Below, piece after piece: positions 7,749 through 15,711 of a stretch of 42,611 bases of DNA. Position 1 is the stretch's first letter; each line of letters begins with the position of its first letter. The stretch spans positions 1-42,611 of the forward strand of contig CACWLD010000019.1 of NCBI GenBank assembly GCA_902761655.1, in the 5' to 3' direction. The notes beneath the pieces were generated by a model. The model did no database searches, was not told the DNA's origin, and saw only the letters and a list, made by a program, of their open reading frames with translations. This stretch comes from an uncultured Bacteroidia bacterium. GTDB taxonomy: Bacteria; Bacteroidota; Bacteroidia; Bacteroidales; UBA932. Both the position numbers and the translations under genes were made by a program.

Positions 7749-9185
7749 ATGCTAAACCAGGGCAACATATCCAGACACGCCGATGTATGGAACAACTGTC
7801 TGAGGATTATCGAGAACATCATCGATCCTCAGAAGTTCGAGACCTGGTTCAAGCCCATTGTTCCCATAGATTTCAAAGACAACACCCTCCTTGTGGAGGT
7901 GCCTTCTGATTTCTTCCGTGAATATATAGAGGAAGCGTTCCTTGACGTGCTCAAGTCAACCCTCAAGAGGGTGATAGGCGCAGATGCCAGGCTGTTGTAC
8001 CAGGTCCGTCCCGTTGCATCAGGCCAGGCAATGGTAGTGCCCGCCGCAGAGGTGAACGCCCCAATGAACAAGGCTGTTTCCATTGACACCTACCATCCGT
8101 CCGAAAATCCGGGACCTTTCGTCTTCCCGGGACTCAAGAAGCTGGTCATCAACCCGCGCCTGAATCCCGTCTTCAACTTCAGCAACCTCATAGAAGGGGA
8201 GTGCAACAAGATGGGCATCACCGCCGGCATCAGCATTTCGGACAGACCGGGGAAAACCCCTTTCAACCCTCTGTTCATATTCGGTGGTCCGGGCTTGGGA
8301 AAAACCCATCTGGCCCAGGCAATAGGTATCGAGGTGACACGCAAGTGCCCTGAACTCGTAGTCCTCTATCTTACTGGAAGCGAGTTCAAGACCCAGTATA
8401 TGAACGCCACAAGCGTCCATAACAAACTTGCGGACTTCCTGGCCTTCTATATGCGCATAGACGTGCTCATAGTGGATGACATCCAGGATCTTTCAAGCAC
8501 CGGAGCGCAGCACGCGTTCTTCAATATCTTCAACCACCTGCACCAGAACGGCAAACAGCTCATTTTCACGTCTGACCGCGCCCCGGTAGACCTCCAGAAT
8601 TTTGAGCAGAGGCTTCTTTCCCGGTTCAAATGGGGCCTTTCCGTACAGCTTACCCAGCCGGATTATTCCACAAGGCTATCAATGCTCAAGGCAAGATGCC
8701 TGCGTGAGGGTGTCAGCATCCCTGACAACGTGCTGGAGTTCCTGGCATCAAAGATCAAGTCCAATTTCAGGGAGCTTGAAGGCGTGCTCATCTCCCTCAT
8801 AGCCCACGCAACCCTGGCCCACAGGGAAATATCGCTTGACCTTGCGGAGCAGGTTACGGGCAGCCTTGTAACCGAACAACAGAGCAACATCTCAATAGAT
8901 ACAGTGCAGGATACCGTCTGCGAATATTTCAACATCACCCACGAGCAAATGATCTCCCCGTGCCGCAAGCGCCAGATAGTTCAAGCCCGTCAGATTGCAA
9001 TGTACCTGAGCCGTACCCTCATACCCAACTGCTCCCTTTCAACCATCGGGGCGGAGATAGGAGGCAAGGACCACGCTACGGTACTTCACGCCTGCACCCA
9101 GGTCACGGACCTTATGTCAACTGACAGAACCTTCAGGCAGTATGTCAGCGACATCCAGAAGATGCTGGTCCCTGTTGACAGATAG
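7749..9185 (+). CDS. dnaA: Chromosomal replication initiator DnaA
   Basis: AAA+ ATPase that binds DnaA boxes and opens the replication origin. The frame is open from 7677, but the first 24 codons are not family-like and run through a hairpin, so I choose the ATG at 7749 (MLNQGNISRHADVWNNCL), giving 478 residues. Domain I about 10-85 (WNNCLRII, FETWFKP, the partner-interaction surface); variable linker about 86-135; AAA+ domain with Walker A GGPGLGKT at 179-186 and Walker B IVDD at 241-244, and arginine-containing RLLSRFKWGL; C-terminal helix-turn-helix with the DnaA signature GGKDHATV at 438-445. Not next to dnaN. The next gene starts 25 bp later on the same strand. Confidence 0.97.
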   Translation: MLNQGNISRHADVWNNCLRIIENIIDPQKFETWFKPIVPIDFKDNTLLVEVPSDFFREYIEEAFLDVLKSTLKRVIGADARLLYQVRPVASGQAMVVPAAEVNAPMNKAVSIDTYHPSENPGPFVFPGLKKLVINPRLNPVFNFSNLIEGECNKMGITAGISISDRPGKTPFNPLFIFGGPGLGKTHLAQAIGIEVTRKCPELVVLYLTGSEFKTQYMNATSVHNKLADFLAFYMRIDVLIVDDIQDLSSTGAQHAFFNIFNHLHQNGKQLIFTSDRAPVDLQNFEQRLLSRFKWGLSVQLTQPDYSTRLSMLKARCLREGVSIPDNVLEFLASKIKSNFRELEGVLISLIAHATLAHREISLDLAEQVTGSLVTEQQSNISIDTVQDTVCEYFNITHEQMISPCRKRQIVQARQIAMYLSRTLIPNCSLSTIGAEIGGKDHATVLHACTQVTDLMSTDRTFRQYVSDIQKMLVPVDR

Positions 9186-9210
9186 ACTACACATAACCAA
9201 AGTATACTTA

Positions 9211-10632
9211 ATGACTTCAGAATCGGTTCTTGAAATTTTCAAGACAATAACCACCATACCCCGTGAGTCAGGCCACGAGGGTCCAATTACCGCATACCTG
9301 GTAAAATGGGCCGCTGACCACGGACTCAAATGCAAGACAGACTCCACCGGCAACGTGAACATCATCCGCAAGGCCTCAAGGGGTAAGGGACACATTCCCA
9401 CCCTTGTCCTCCAGTGCCACCAGGATATGGTCTGCGAGAAGAAAGCGGACTTTGAGTTCGACTTCTCCAAGGATCCCATCCCTTATGTCATAGAGGACGG
9501 CTGGATGGTTGCCAAGGACACCACACTGGGTGCGGACGACGGCATTGGCATAGCCGCCTGTCTGGCACTTCTTGAAAGCGACATCTCCTGCGGAAGGCTT
9601 GAATGCGTCTTCACCATTTCGGAAGAAACCGGAATGGACGGCGCGGAAGCAATGAAGCAGGGATTCTTCAGCGGCAAAACGCTCATCAACCTGGATTCCG
9701 AGGACGAAGGCCAGCTCTTCATAGGCTGCGCCGGCGGCGTAAACACGGTAGCCACCTTCTCCTATGGCACGGAACCCGTTAAGCCGGGCTACAGCTGCGT
9801 CAAGCTTGTGATTGACGGAGCGCAGGGCGGCCACAGCGGTGACGACATAGACAAGGGAAGGGCCAACGCCGTGCAGCAGATGGCCCGCTTCCTCTACACT
9901 GAAAAGAAGCACGGGCTTCAGCTCCTTGACTTCAAGGGAGGCAACAAGCCAAACGCCATAGCGCGCGATTGCAGCGCCCTGGTAGCCGTCAAGGACCCTG
10001 ACGCCACAATTGAGCGCTTCAAAGTGTTCGGCGCGTTCCTCAAGGCTGAATTCGCCACCTCAGACCCGGGCGTCTGCGTTTCCGCAAAGACCGTGGGCTC
10101 AAGCGCCCAGGCCGTTAAGGCGCGTGCGGCGGGCAGGATAATATCCGCCCTGGCCGCCTGCCCTCACGGCGTGGAAGCGATGAGCCAGGACATCTCAGGC
10201 CTGGTTGAGACATCCAGCAACCTTGCCGCAGTCCGTATGGGCGACGGCAAGTGCGTGGTCACCACCAGCCAGCGCAGCTCAGTGATGTCCGCGCGTGATA
10301 TGATGGCCCAGAAGATAGAGGCCCTCTTCACCTGCGCGGGCGCCAAAGTGGTTCACAAGTTCCCTTATCCGGGCTGGAAGCCGGATGTGAATTCCCACAT
10401 CCTCCAGCTCTGCAGGGAATCCTACAAGAAACTTTTCGGAACGGCCCCGCTTGTCAAGGCCATACACGCCGGCCTTGAATGCGGCCTGTTCCTTGAAAAG
10501 TTCCCCGGCCTGGATATGATTTCCTTCGGGCCCACCCTCCGCGGGGTGCACGCTCCCGGTGAGAAACTTGAACTGGCCTCCCTTGACAAATTCGTAGCCT
10601 TACTGGAGGACGTAGTATGCCAATTCGAATAG
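9211..10632 (+). CDS. pepD: Aminoacyl-histidine dipeptidase (PepD-like, M20 family)
   Basis: Cytoplasmic di-zinc peptidase of the M20 family that cleaves dipeptides, classically Xaa-His such as carnosine; actual specificity is not visible. The frame opens at 9142 inside dnaA, but MTSESVLEIFKTITTIPRES at 9211 is the family-like start, giving 473 residues. Metal and catalytic motifs: H70 and D72 in QCHQDMV, GADDGIG at 108-114 (bridging Asp), EETGMDG at 138-144 (general-base Glu followed by a ligand), and a late His in RGVHAPGE. No signal peptide. The stop overlaps the rpe start by 16 bp, so the two are probably translationally coupled. Confidence 0.92.
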   Translation: MTSESVLEIFKTITTIPRESGHEGPITAYLVKWAADHGLKCKTDSTGNVNIIRKASRGKGHIPTLVLQCHQDMVCEKKADFEFDFSKDPIPYVIEDGWMVAKDTTLGADDGIGIAACLALLESDISCGRLECVFTISEETGMDGAEAMKQGFFSGKTLINLDSEDEGQLFIGCAGGVNTVATFSYGTEPVKPGYSCVKLVIDGAQGGHSGDDIDKGRANAVQQMARFLYTEKKHGLQLLDFKGGNKPNAIARDCSALVAVKDPDATIERFKVFGAFLKAEFATSDPGVCVSAKTVGSSAQAVKARAAGRIISALAACPHGVEAMSQDISGLVETSSNLAAVRMGDGKCVVTTSQRSSVMSARDMMAQKIEALFTCAGAKVVHKFPYPGWKPDVNSHILQLCRESYKKLFGTAPLVKAIHAGLECGLFLEKFPGLDMISFGPTLRGVHAPGEKLELASLDKFVALLEDVVCQFE

Positions 10633-11312
10633 CCCCTTCCATCCTGGCAGCAGATTTCCTTCATCTTGACAAGGAGATCGAGATGCTCAACACCTATGCG
10701 GACATCATCCATCTTGACGTGATGGACGGTTCCTTCGTGCCCAACATATCCTTTGGATTCTCAGTCCTGGAGCCTGTCAGCAAAATCGCAAAGATTCCAA
10801 TGGACGCGCACCTTATGATAGTGCATCCGGAGAAATACATAGAAAGGATTGCCGGGCTTGGAATACAGATGATCAGCGTCCACCTGGAAGCCATACGCGA
10901 CCAGGGTGACAACCCGTCAGAAATGCTTAACTACATCCGCTCCCTGGGATGCCAGGCCGGACTCGCCTTCAATCCGGACGTTCCGGTTGAGGAGTGCTAT
11001 CCTTACCTCAAGGATTGCGACTATGTGCTGGCTATGTCAGTAAGGGCCGGATTCGGCGGACAGAACATAGATCCCAACATCTACTCCAGGGTAAAGATCC
11101 TCAAGGCGGAGATAGCCCGCCAGGGCCTTGACACTCCCGTTCAGATTGACGGAGGAGTAACCATCCTCAACGCCCCTGAACTGGCTGACGCCGGAGTGGA
11201 TATCTTTGTTGCGGGAAGCACCGTGTTCAAGGCAACAGATCCGGCAAGTGTGATTGCATTTCTGCGATCAGCCGGGCGAGTTCCTCTTCAAGAGTATAAC
11301 TCCGCCCTGTAA
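10617..11312 (+). CDS. rpe: Ribulose-phosphate 3-epimerase
   Basis: Interconverts D-ribulose 5-phosphate and D-xylulose 5-phosphate in the pentose phosphate pathway. TIM barrel with the family motifs in order: IAPSILAADF (5-14), LDVMDGSFVPNISFG (about 34-48), MDAHLMI, MSVRAGFGGQ and QIDGGV near the C-terminus. At 231 residues it is about ten longer than usual: the last dozen residues (GRVPLQEYNSAL) are read through sequence that also encodes the end of birA on the other strand, an 86-bp tail-to-tail overlap. Starts inside the pepD stop region and is probably co-transcribed with it. Confidence 0.96.
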   Translation: MPIRIAPSILAADFLHLDKEIEMLNTYADIIHLDVMDGSFVPNISFGFSVLEPVSKIAKIPMDAHLMIVHPEKYIERIAGLGIQMISVHLEAIRDQGDNPSEMLNYIRSLGCQAGLAFNPDVPVEECYPYLKDCDYVLAMSVRAGFGGQNIDPNIYSRVKILKAEIARQGLDTPVQIDGGVTILNAPELADAGVDIFVAGSTVFKATDPASVIAFLRSAGRVPLQEYNSAL

Positions 11313-11778
11313 GCTGGGCCATAGAGACGGGATTCGGAAGATCTTCAGGGAAATCGGTCTGGTTCACATCCAGGCCGATTCCTATTATGCTCATACCTAT
11401 GTTGGCCCCGTCAAGGATGTTCTCTATGAGCATTCCGCATATCTTCTTGTCTCCCACATAGATGTCGTTAGGCAGCTTGATGCGCGCCTGAATGCCGTGG
11501 GATGCCAGATATGCAAGCAGGGAAGAGGTTACAAAGTCATTGATCCGTCCCGCGTCACGGGCTGGCAATACACCTATTTGGGAAAACTTGAGAAGAAGGG
11601 TGAACGTGAGGTTCTCACCCGGCCTTGAATGCCACGTATGATCACCCTGGCCACGGCCTGCGGTCTGCTCCGTGGCAGATATAACTGACATATTGTCAAG
11701 GCTCTCCAGACGCCTCCGGACCTCTTTGTTGGTGGAATCCACAGTGTCCATCCATATAATGGCAGAACTATTTGTCAT
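11227..11778 (-). CDS. birA: Biotin--[acetyl-CoA-carboxylase] ligase, short form
   Basis: Attaches biotin to the carboxyl-carrier protein of acetyl-CoA carboxylase and related enzymes through biotinyl-AMP. 183 residues, catalytic domain only. Seen: VDSTNKEV near 13-20, the biotin-binding TAGRGQGDHTW loop (about 39-49), KLPNDIYV (KWPND-type motif) near 101-108 and GIGLDVN. There is no N-terminal DNA-binding domain, so it is not a BirA repressor, and the small C-terminal SH3-like domain found in longer homologues is absent or very short. The 3' end overlaps rpe by 86 bp on the opposite strand. Divergent from rsfS across 53 bp holding promoter boxes on both strands. Confidence 0.9.
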   Translation of the reverse strand: MTNSSAIIWMDTVDSTNKEVRRRLESLDNMSVISATEQTAGRGQGDHTWHSRPGENLTFTLLLKFSQIGVLPARDAGRINDFVTSSLLAYLASHGIQARIKLPNDIYVGDKKICGMLIENILDGANIGMSIIGIGLDVNQTDFPEDLPNPVSMAQLTGRSYTLEEELARLIAEMQSHLPDLLP

Positions 11779-11800
11779 AGGTGTATTTTTTGTATATTTG
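11771..11800 (+). promoter_or_regulatory. Promoter of the rsfS-ftsH-cdsA run
   Basis: TTTG at 11771-11774 and TATATTTG at 11793-11800 are separated by 18 nt, close to the Bacteroides TTTG/TAnnTTTG promoter. The -7 box ends 31 nt before the rsfS ATG. The -33 part lies inside the 5' end of birA. Confidence 0.6.
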
Positions 11801-11806
11801 TGTATG

Positions 11807-11814
11807 CAAATTTA
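11807..11814 (-). promoter_or_regulatory. Putative birA promoter, -7 element
   Basis: Minus-strand TAAATTTG, an exact match to the -7 consensus, 28 nt upstream of the birA ATG. No clear -33 element. It overlaps the region transcribed from the rsfS promoter, so the two may interfere. Confidence 0.45.
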
Positions 11815-11831
11815 ATAATTCCTAGCAATAT

Positions 11832-12218
11832 ATGATTACACACGACCTCCGCGTAATAGCGGATGCAATCCTCGACAAGAAAGGCCAGAACGTAGTTTCA
11901 CTGGACCTGCGGCCAATAGGAACCGCCATCACCGACTTCTTTGTAGTCTGCAACGCGGATTCCACCACCAACGTCGCCGCCATTGCCGACAATATCCTCA
12001 AAGAAACCAACGAGAAACTGGGCCTCAAGCCCATCCGTATGCAGGGAATGGAAAACAGTTTCTGGATCATCCTTGACTACGGCAATATAGTGGTCCACAT
12101 CTTCCAGACCCAGTACAGGGACTTCTACAATCTTGAAAACCTTTGGGCCGACGCCGTCCGTAAAGAATACAAATACCGCAAGCCGCGCCCGGCCAAGACA
12201 GAAAAAGCTTCAGAATAA
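11832..12218 (+). CDS. rsfS: Ribosomal silencing factor RsfS
   Basis: RsfS (YbeB/Iojap family) binds ribosomal protein uL14 and blocks subunit joining when nutrients run low. 128 residues, normal length. The family core is clear: DLRPIGTAITDFFVVCNADS (25-44), followed by RMQGMENSFWIILDYGNIVVH and the FQTQYRDFYNLENLWADA end. A lysine-rich tail follows. The TAA stop and the ftsH ATG share one base (TAATG), indicating translational coupling. Promoter boxes lie immediately upstream. The birA/rsfS/ftsH/cdsA arrangement is common in Bacteroidales. Confidence 0.96.
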   Translation: MITHDLRVIADAILDKKGQNVVSLDLRPIGTAITDFFVVCNADSTTNVAAIADNILKETNEKLGLKPIRMQGMENSFWIILDYGNIVVHIFQTQYRDFYNLENLWADAVRKEYKYRKPRPAKTEKASE

Positions 12219-14230
12219 TGGCAGAAAACAACAATAACAGGAATCCGCAGAATCCCCAGGATCCCAAGCGCAAGATAGTCAAGGTGAGGATAAACCTCTC
12301 CTGGCTTTACCTGCTTCTCCTTGTGGGAATTGGCTGGATGCTCCTTGGGCAGAAAGGCTCCAATCCGCAGAAAGTGGAATGGGCTGAGGTCAAGGAGATG
12401 TTCCTTGACGGAGACATAAAGGAAATCCATTTTGTCAGGAACGACTATAAAGGCAACATCACCGTAAAGCCGGACCGCCTTTCCAAATATGCAGACCGCT
12501 TTGCAGGCGGCCAGGTACCCAGCAAGTCCCCTCACTTCATCTTCCTGGTATCCGGGCACTTTGACGCCGAGAAGGAATTCGGCGATCTCAACGCCCAGCT
12601 GGATCAGGGCAATCAGGTGAAGATCATAATGGAGAACGACGCACGCGTGTGGAGCAGCGTGCTTGAATGGCTGCTTCCGCTTGTCCTTCTCTTTGTGCTG
12701 TGGGGCTGGATGTTCCGCGGAATGAACCGTGGCCTTGGCGGCGGTGGCGGCGGACAGGCCAACCCGTTCAACGTTGGCAAGTCCACTGGAAAGCTTGCTG
12801 ACAAGAACCAGGTCAACGTCACCTTCAAGGACGTGGCCGGAATGTACGGCGCAAAGGAAGAGGTGATGGAGATAGTTGACTTCCTGCGCAATCCCAAGAA
12901 ATATACCGCCCTGGGCGGAAAGATTCCAAAGGGCGCGCTCCTGGTGGGCCCTCCTGGAACCGGAAAGACCCTCCTTGCAAAAGCCGTGGCGGGGGAGGCC
13001 AACGTGCCTTTCTTCAGCATAAGCGGATCTGACTTCGTGGAGATGTTCGTGGGCGTGGGAGCCTCCCGCGTAAGGGACCTCTTCAAGCAGGCAAAGGAAA
13101 AAGCACCCTGCATTGTGTTCATCGATGAGATAGACGCAGTGGGAAGGGCCCGAGGCAAGAACGTAGGCTTTTCTTCAAATGACGAGAGGGAAAACACTCT
13201 CAACCAGCTCCTTACGGAGATGGATGGATTTGGCACCAACAGCGGAGTCATAGTACTTGCGGCCACCAACAGGGCTGACATCCTTGACAAGGCCCTTATG
13301 CGTGCCGGACGCTTCGACCGCCAGATCCACGTCGAACTCCCTGAACTGAACGAGCGCAAGGAAATCTTCCAGGTGCATATGAAAGGCCTCAAGATTTCCG
13401 AGGACTTCGACCTTGACTTTATGGCAAAGCACACCTCCGGCTTCTCCGGAGCTGACATTGCCAACGTCTGCAACGAGGCCGCCCTCACCGCAGCCCGTAA
13501 GGGCAAGGCCGCCATTGACAAGCAGGACTTCCTTGACGCCGTAGACAGGATAATAGGAGGCCTGGAGCGCAAGAGCGCCATCATCACAAACAAGGAGCGC
13601 TTCTCAATTGCTCATCACGAGGCCGGCCACGCCGTAACAAGCTGGCTGCTGCCATACGCCAACCCTCTGTTCAAGGTCACCCTCATACCAAGGGGACAGG
13701 CCCTGGGCGCCGCCTGGTACCTGCCTGAGGACCGCAAGCTCTGGACAAAGAGCCAGATGATTGACGAGATGTGCTCCCTGATAGGAGGACGCGTCGCAGA
13801 GGAAATAGTCAACGGAGAGCCTTCAACAGGTGCCCAGAACGACCTTGAGCGCCTCACCCAGATGGCCTACAGTATGATCCAGTATTATGGTATGAGCGAA
13901 GAAGTGGGCAACCTTTCCTTCTACGATTCCACCGGTTCACGCGGATACGAGCTCACCAAGCCGTACTCCGAGAAGACCGCCGAGCTTATGGACAGCGAGG
14001 TCAAGAAGCTGGTGAACGATATCCACGCCCGTACATTAAATATCCTCACCAGCCACAAGGAAGGCTTCCTGCAGGTGGCCGAGCTTCTGCTGGAGAAGGA
14101 AGTGATCTTTGCGGAAGACGTGGAGAAGATCCTTGGACCAAAGGTACTCCCTCCGGAGGACGAAAGAAAGCCGGAAAAGAAAGAACAGACAGAGAATACC
14201 CCTGACAATGGACAGCAGCCTGAAGCTTAG
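12218..14230 (+). CDS. ftsH: ATP-dependent zinc metalloprotease FtsH
   Basis: Inner-membrane AAA+ protease that extracts and degrades membrane and short-lived cytosolic proteins. 670 residues. N-terminal membrane segment about 26-44 (LSWLYLLLLVGIGWMLLG), periplasmic loop about 45-148, second membrane segment about 149-167, glycine-rich linker (171-179). AAA+ domain: Walker A GPPGTGKT at 244-251, Walker B IVFIDEID at 299-306, second-region arginines in MRAGRFDRQ. Protease domain: zinc motif HEAGH at 467-471 and third ligand D542 in AQNDLERL. The charged C-terminal tail (EDERKPEKKEQTE) is non-conserved and its last codons overlap the cdsA start by 23 bp. Confidence 0.98.
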   Translation: MAENNNNRNPQNPQDPKRKIVKVRINLSWLYLLLLVGIGWMLLGQKGSNPQKVEWAEVKEMFLDGDIKEIHFVRNDYKGNITVKPDRLSKYADRFAGGQVPSKSPHFIFLVSGHFDAEKEFGDLNAQLDQGNQVKIIMENDARVWSSVLEWLLPLVLLFVLWGWMFRGMNRGLGGGGGGQANPFNVGKSTGKLADKNQVNVTFKDVAGMYGAKEEVMEIVDFLRNPKKYTALGGKIPKGALLVGPPGTGKTLLAKAVAGEANVPFFSISGSDFVEMFVGVGASRVRDLFKQAKEKAPCIVFIDEIDAVGRARGKNVGFSSNDERENTLNQLLTEMDGFGTNSGVIVLAATNRADILDKALMRAGRFDRQIHVELPELNERKEIFQVHMKGLKISEDFDLDFMAKHTSGFSGADIANVCNEAALTAARKGKAAIDKQDFLDAVDRIIGGLERKSAIITNKERFSIAHHEAGHAVTSWLLPYANPLFKVTLIPRGQALGAAWYLPEDRKLWTKSQMIDEMCSLIGGRVAEEIVNGEPSTGAQNDLERLTQMAYSMIQYYGMSEEVGNLSFYDSTGSRGYELTKPYSEKTAELMDSEVKKLVNDIHARTLNILTSHKEGFLQVAELLLEKEVIFAEDVEKILGPKVLPPEDERKPEKKEQTENTPDNGQQPEA

Positions 14231-15044
14231 GACTGTCTCCGGCATAGTGTTCGTGCTGGTGATGCTGGGCTGCCTGTTGTTCAGCCCGTACCTATACGCC
14301 ATCCTCATCATCTATATGATGGTGGGGATGATGCACGAATTCTACACTATGACAATGGGCTCCCTGTTCAAGCTGCCCCGCATCCTTGCAATCGCGTCCG
14401 GAATCATTCTCTTCCTGCTTCTGTTCTGTTTCTTCAACTACAGCATCCCGCCAAAGCTCATATCCCTGTCAATGATACCGGTTACGGCAACAATGGCAAG
14501 CCTGCTGTTTGACAAGGACAGAACAGGCCATTTAAAGGACTTTTCGCACGTTTTTACGGGCATTGTGTACATTGCCGCACCTCTTTCCCTTTCAACCTTC
14601 ATAGCCCTCAAGGACGGCAGTTTCAGCTGTATTCTGCTTATATGCTTCTTTGTTATAATATGGTGCTCTGACATAGGGGCTTATACGGTGGGTATGACGC
14701 TGGGGCAGAAGGAAGGCCGCAAGAAACTCTGCCCGGACATCTCCCCAAAGAAAACCTGGGTGGGATTCTGGGGAGGAATGGTTTTCAGCATAATAGCAGC
14801 CATTGTCCTCAAGCTTACCGGACTGCTTGACATACACATCCTGCATTGCATCGCACTTGCCATAGTGATGCACGTTGCAGGTGTGTTCGGAGACCTGTTC
14901 GAATCCGCCTGGAAACGCGCCTGCGGAGTCAAGGATTCTGGCAAGGCCATCCCGGGGCACGGGGGACTGCTGGACCGCTTTGACAGCACCCTAATGGCCG
15001 TGCCTGTAGGCACCATCTACCTTGCTTTATTCAACCTGCTTTGA
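14208..15044 (+). CDS. cdsA: Phosphatidate cytidylyltransferase CdsA
   Basis: Makes CDP-diacylglycerol from phosphatidic acid and CTP, the branch point of bacterial phospholipid synthesis. The frame is open from 14109, but the first 33 codons are the ftsH tail in another frame; MDSSLKLRTVSG at 14208 is the sensible start (278 residues). A multi-pass inner-membrane protein, with hydrophobic segments from residue 8 onward. Motifs: SDIGAYTVGMTLG, KKTWVGFWGG, and the full CTP-transferase signature near the end, SAWKRACGVKDSG followed by IPGHGGLLDR. Located between ftsH and a phosphatidylserine decarboxylase, so the lipid genes are grouped. Confidence 0.96.
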   Translation: MDSSLKLRTVSGIVFVLVMLGCLLFSPYLYAILIIYMMVGMMHEFYTMTMGSLFKLPRILAIASGIILFLLLFCFFNYSIPPKLISLSMIPVTATMASLLFDKDRTGHLKDFSHVFTGIVYIAAPLSLSTFIALKDGSFSCILLICFFVIIWCSDIGAYTVGMTLGQKEGRKKLCPDISPKKTWVGFWGGMVFSIIAAIVLKLTGLLDIHILHCIALAIVMHVAGVFGDLFESAWKRACGVKDSGKAIPGHGGLLDRFDSTLMAVPVGTIYLALFNLL

Positions 15045-15054
15045 TGATTCGGAT

Positions 15055-15711
15055 ATGAAGATAGACAAGGATTCCATATTTGAAGTATCGGTTGCAATAA
15101 TATTTTCAATAATATTGATAACCATTCTGTTAACCCATATAGTATACCCCTGGTTCAGTTGGACTGCATCCGCAATCCTGTTCCTGCTTGCTGTGGCTAA
15201 CCTGCTTTTCCACAGGGTGCCGGACAGGAAGTGCCCCGGCGGAGGCAAGACCGTCACTTCCGTGGCCGACGGCCAGATTGTGGAAGTGGACAGGAAGTTC
15301 GAAAAGGAGTGGATCAAGGAGGACTGCATAAAGATTTCCACCTATATGGATTTCTTTGACGTACACGCCAATTTCTGGCCGGTAGACGGAACGGTGGAAT
15401 ACTACAAGTATTACAAGGGACGCAAGCGTTTCGCCTTCTCTCCAAAGGCTTCCGAAGACAACGAGCACAGCTGCACCGGCATTGTCCTGCCGGACGGCCA
15501 GAAAGTGTTCTTCAAGCAGCTTGCCGGTTCGTTCGCACGCAGGATAGTTAGTTATTCCAAGCCAGGTCTCCAGACCAGGGCGGGGGAGCAGTGCGGAATA
15601 ATCAAGTTCGGTTCAAGGGTGGATATGTACCTTCCCCTTGACGCCAGCATAGAAGTAAAGAAAGGAGATATAGTCAGGGCCTGCGAAAGCGTCATCGCCC
15701 GGCTTCGATAA
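15055..15711 (+). CDS. psd: Phosphatidylserine decarboxylase family protein
   Basis: Converts phosphatidylserine to phosphatidylethanolamine using a self-made pyruvoyl group. 218 residues from the ATG at 15055, ten bases after the cdsA stop. Two adjacent membrane segments at about 11-52, then a soluble domain with VADGQIVEV (70-78), the DVHANFWPVDG motif with H104, and the self-cleavage site G186-S187 in IIKFGSRVDMYLP. The short length and GS site fit the compact Psd type common in Bacteroidetes. It should yield a small pyruvoyl alpha chain of about 30 residues. Its last 20 bp overlap the end of ispG on the other strand. Confidence 0.93.
   Translation: MKIDKDSIFEVSVAIIFSIILITILLTHIVYPWFSWTASAILFLLAVANLLFHRVPDRKCPGGGKTVTSVADGQIVEVDRKFEKEWIKEDCIKISTYMDFFDVHANFWPVDGTVEYYKYYKGRKRFAFSPKASEDNEHSCTGIVLPDGQKVFFKQLAGSFARRIVSYSKPGLQTRAGEQCGIIKFGSRVDMYLPLDASIEVKKGDIVRACESVIARLR

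Noticed and set aside
11227-11778. birA as a bifunctional repressor
   Set aside because: There is no N-terminal helix-turn-helix; the protein begins directly with the catalytic domain.
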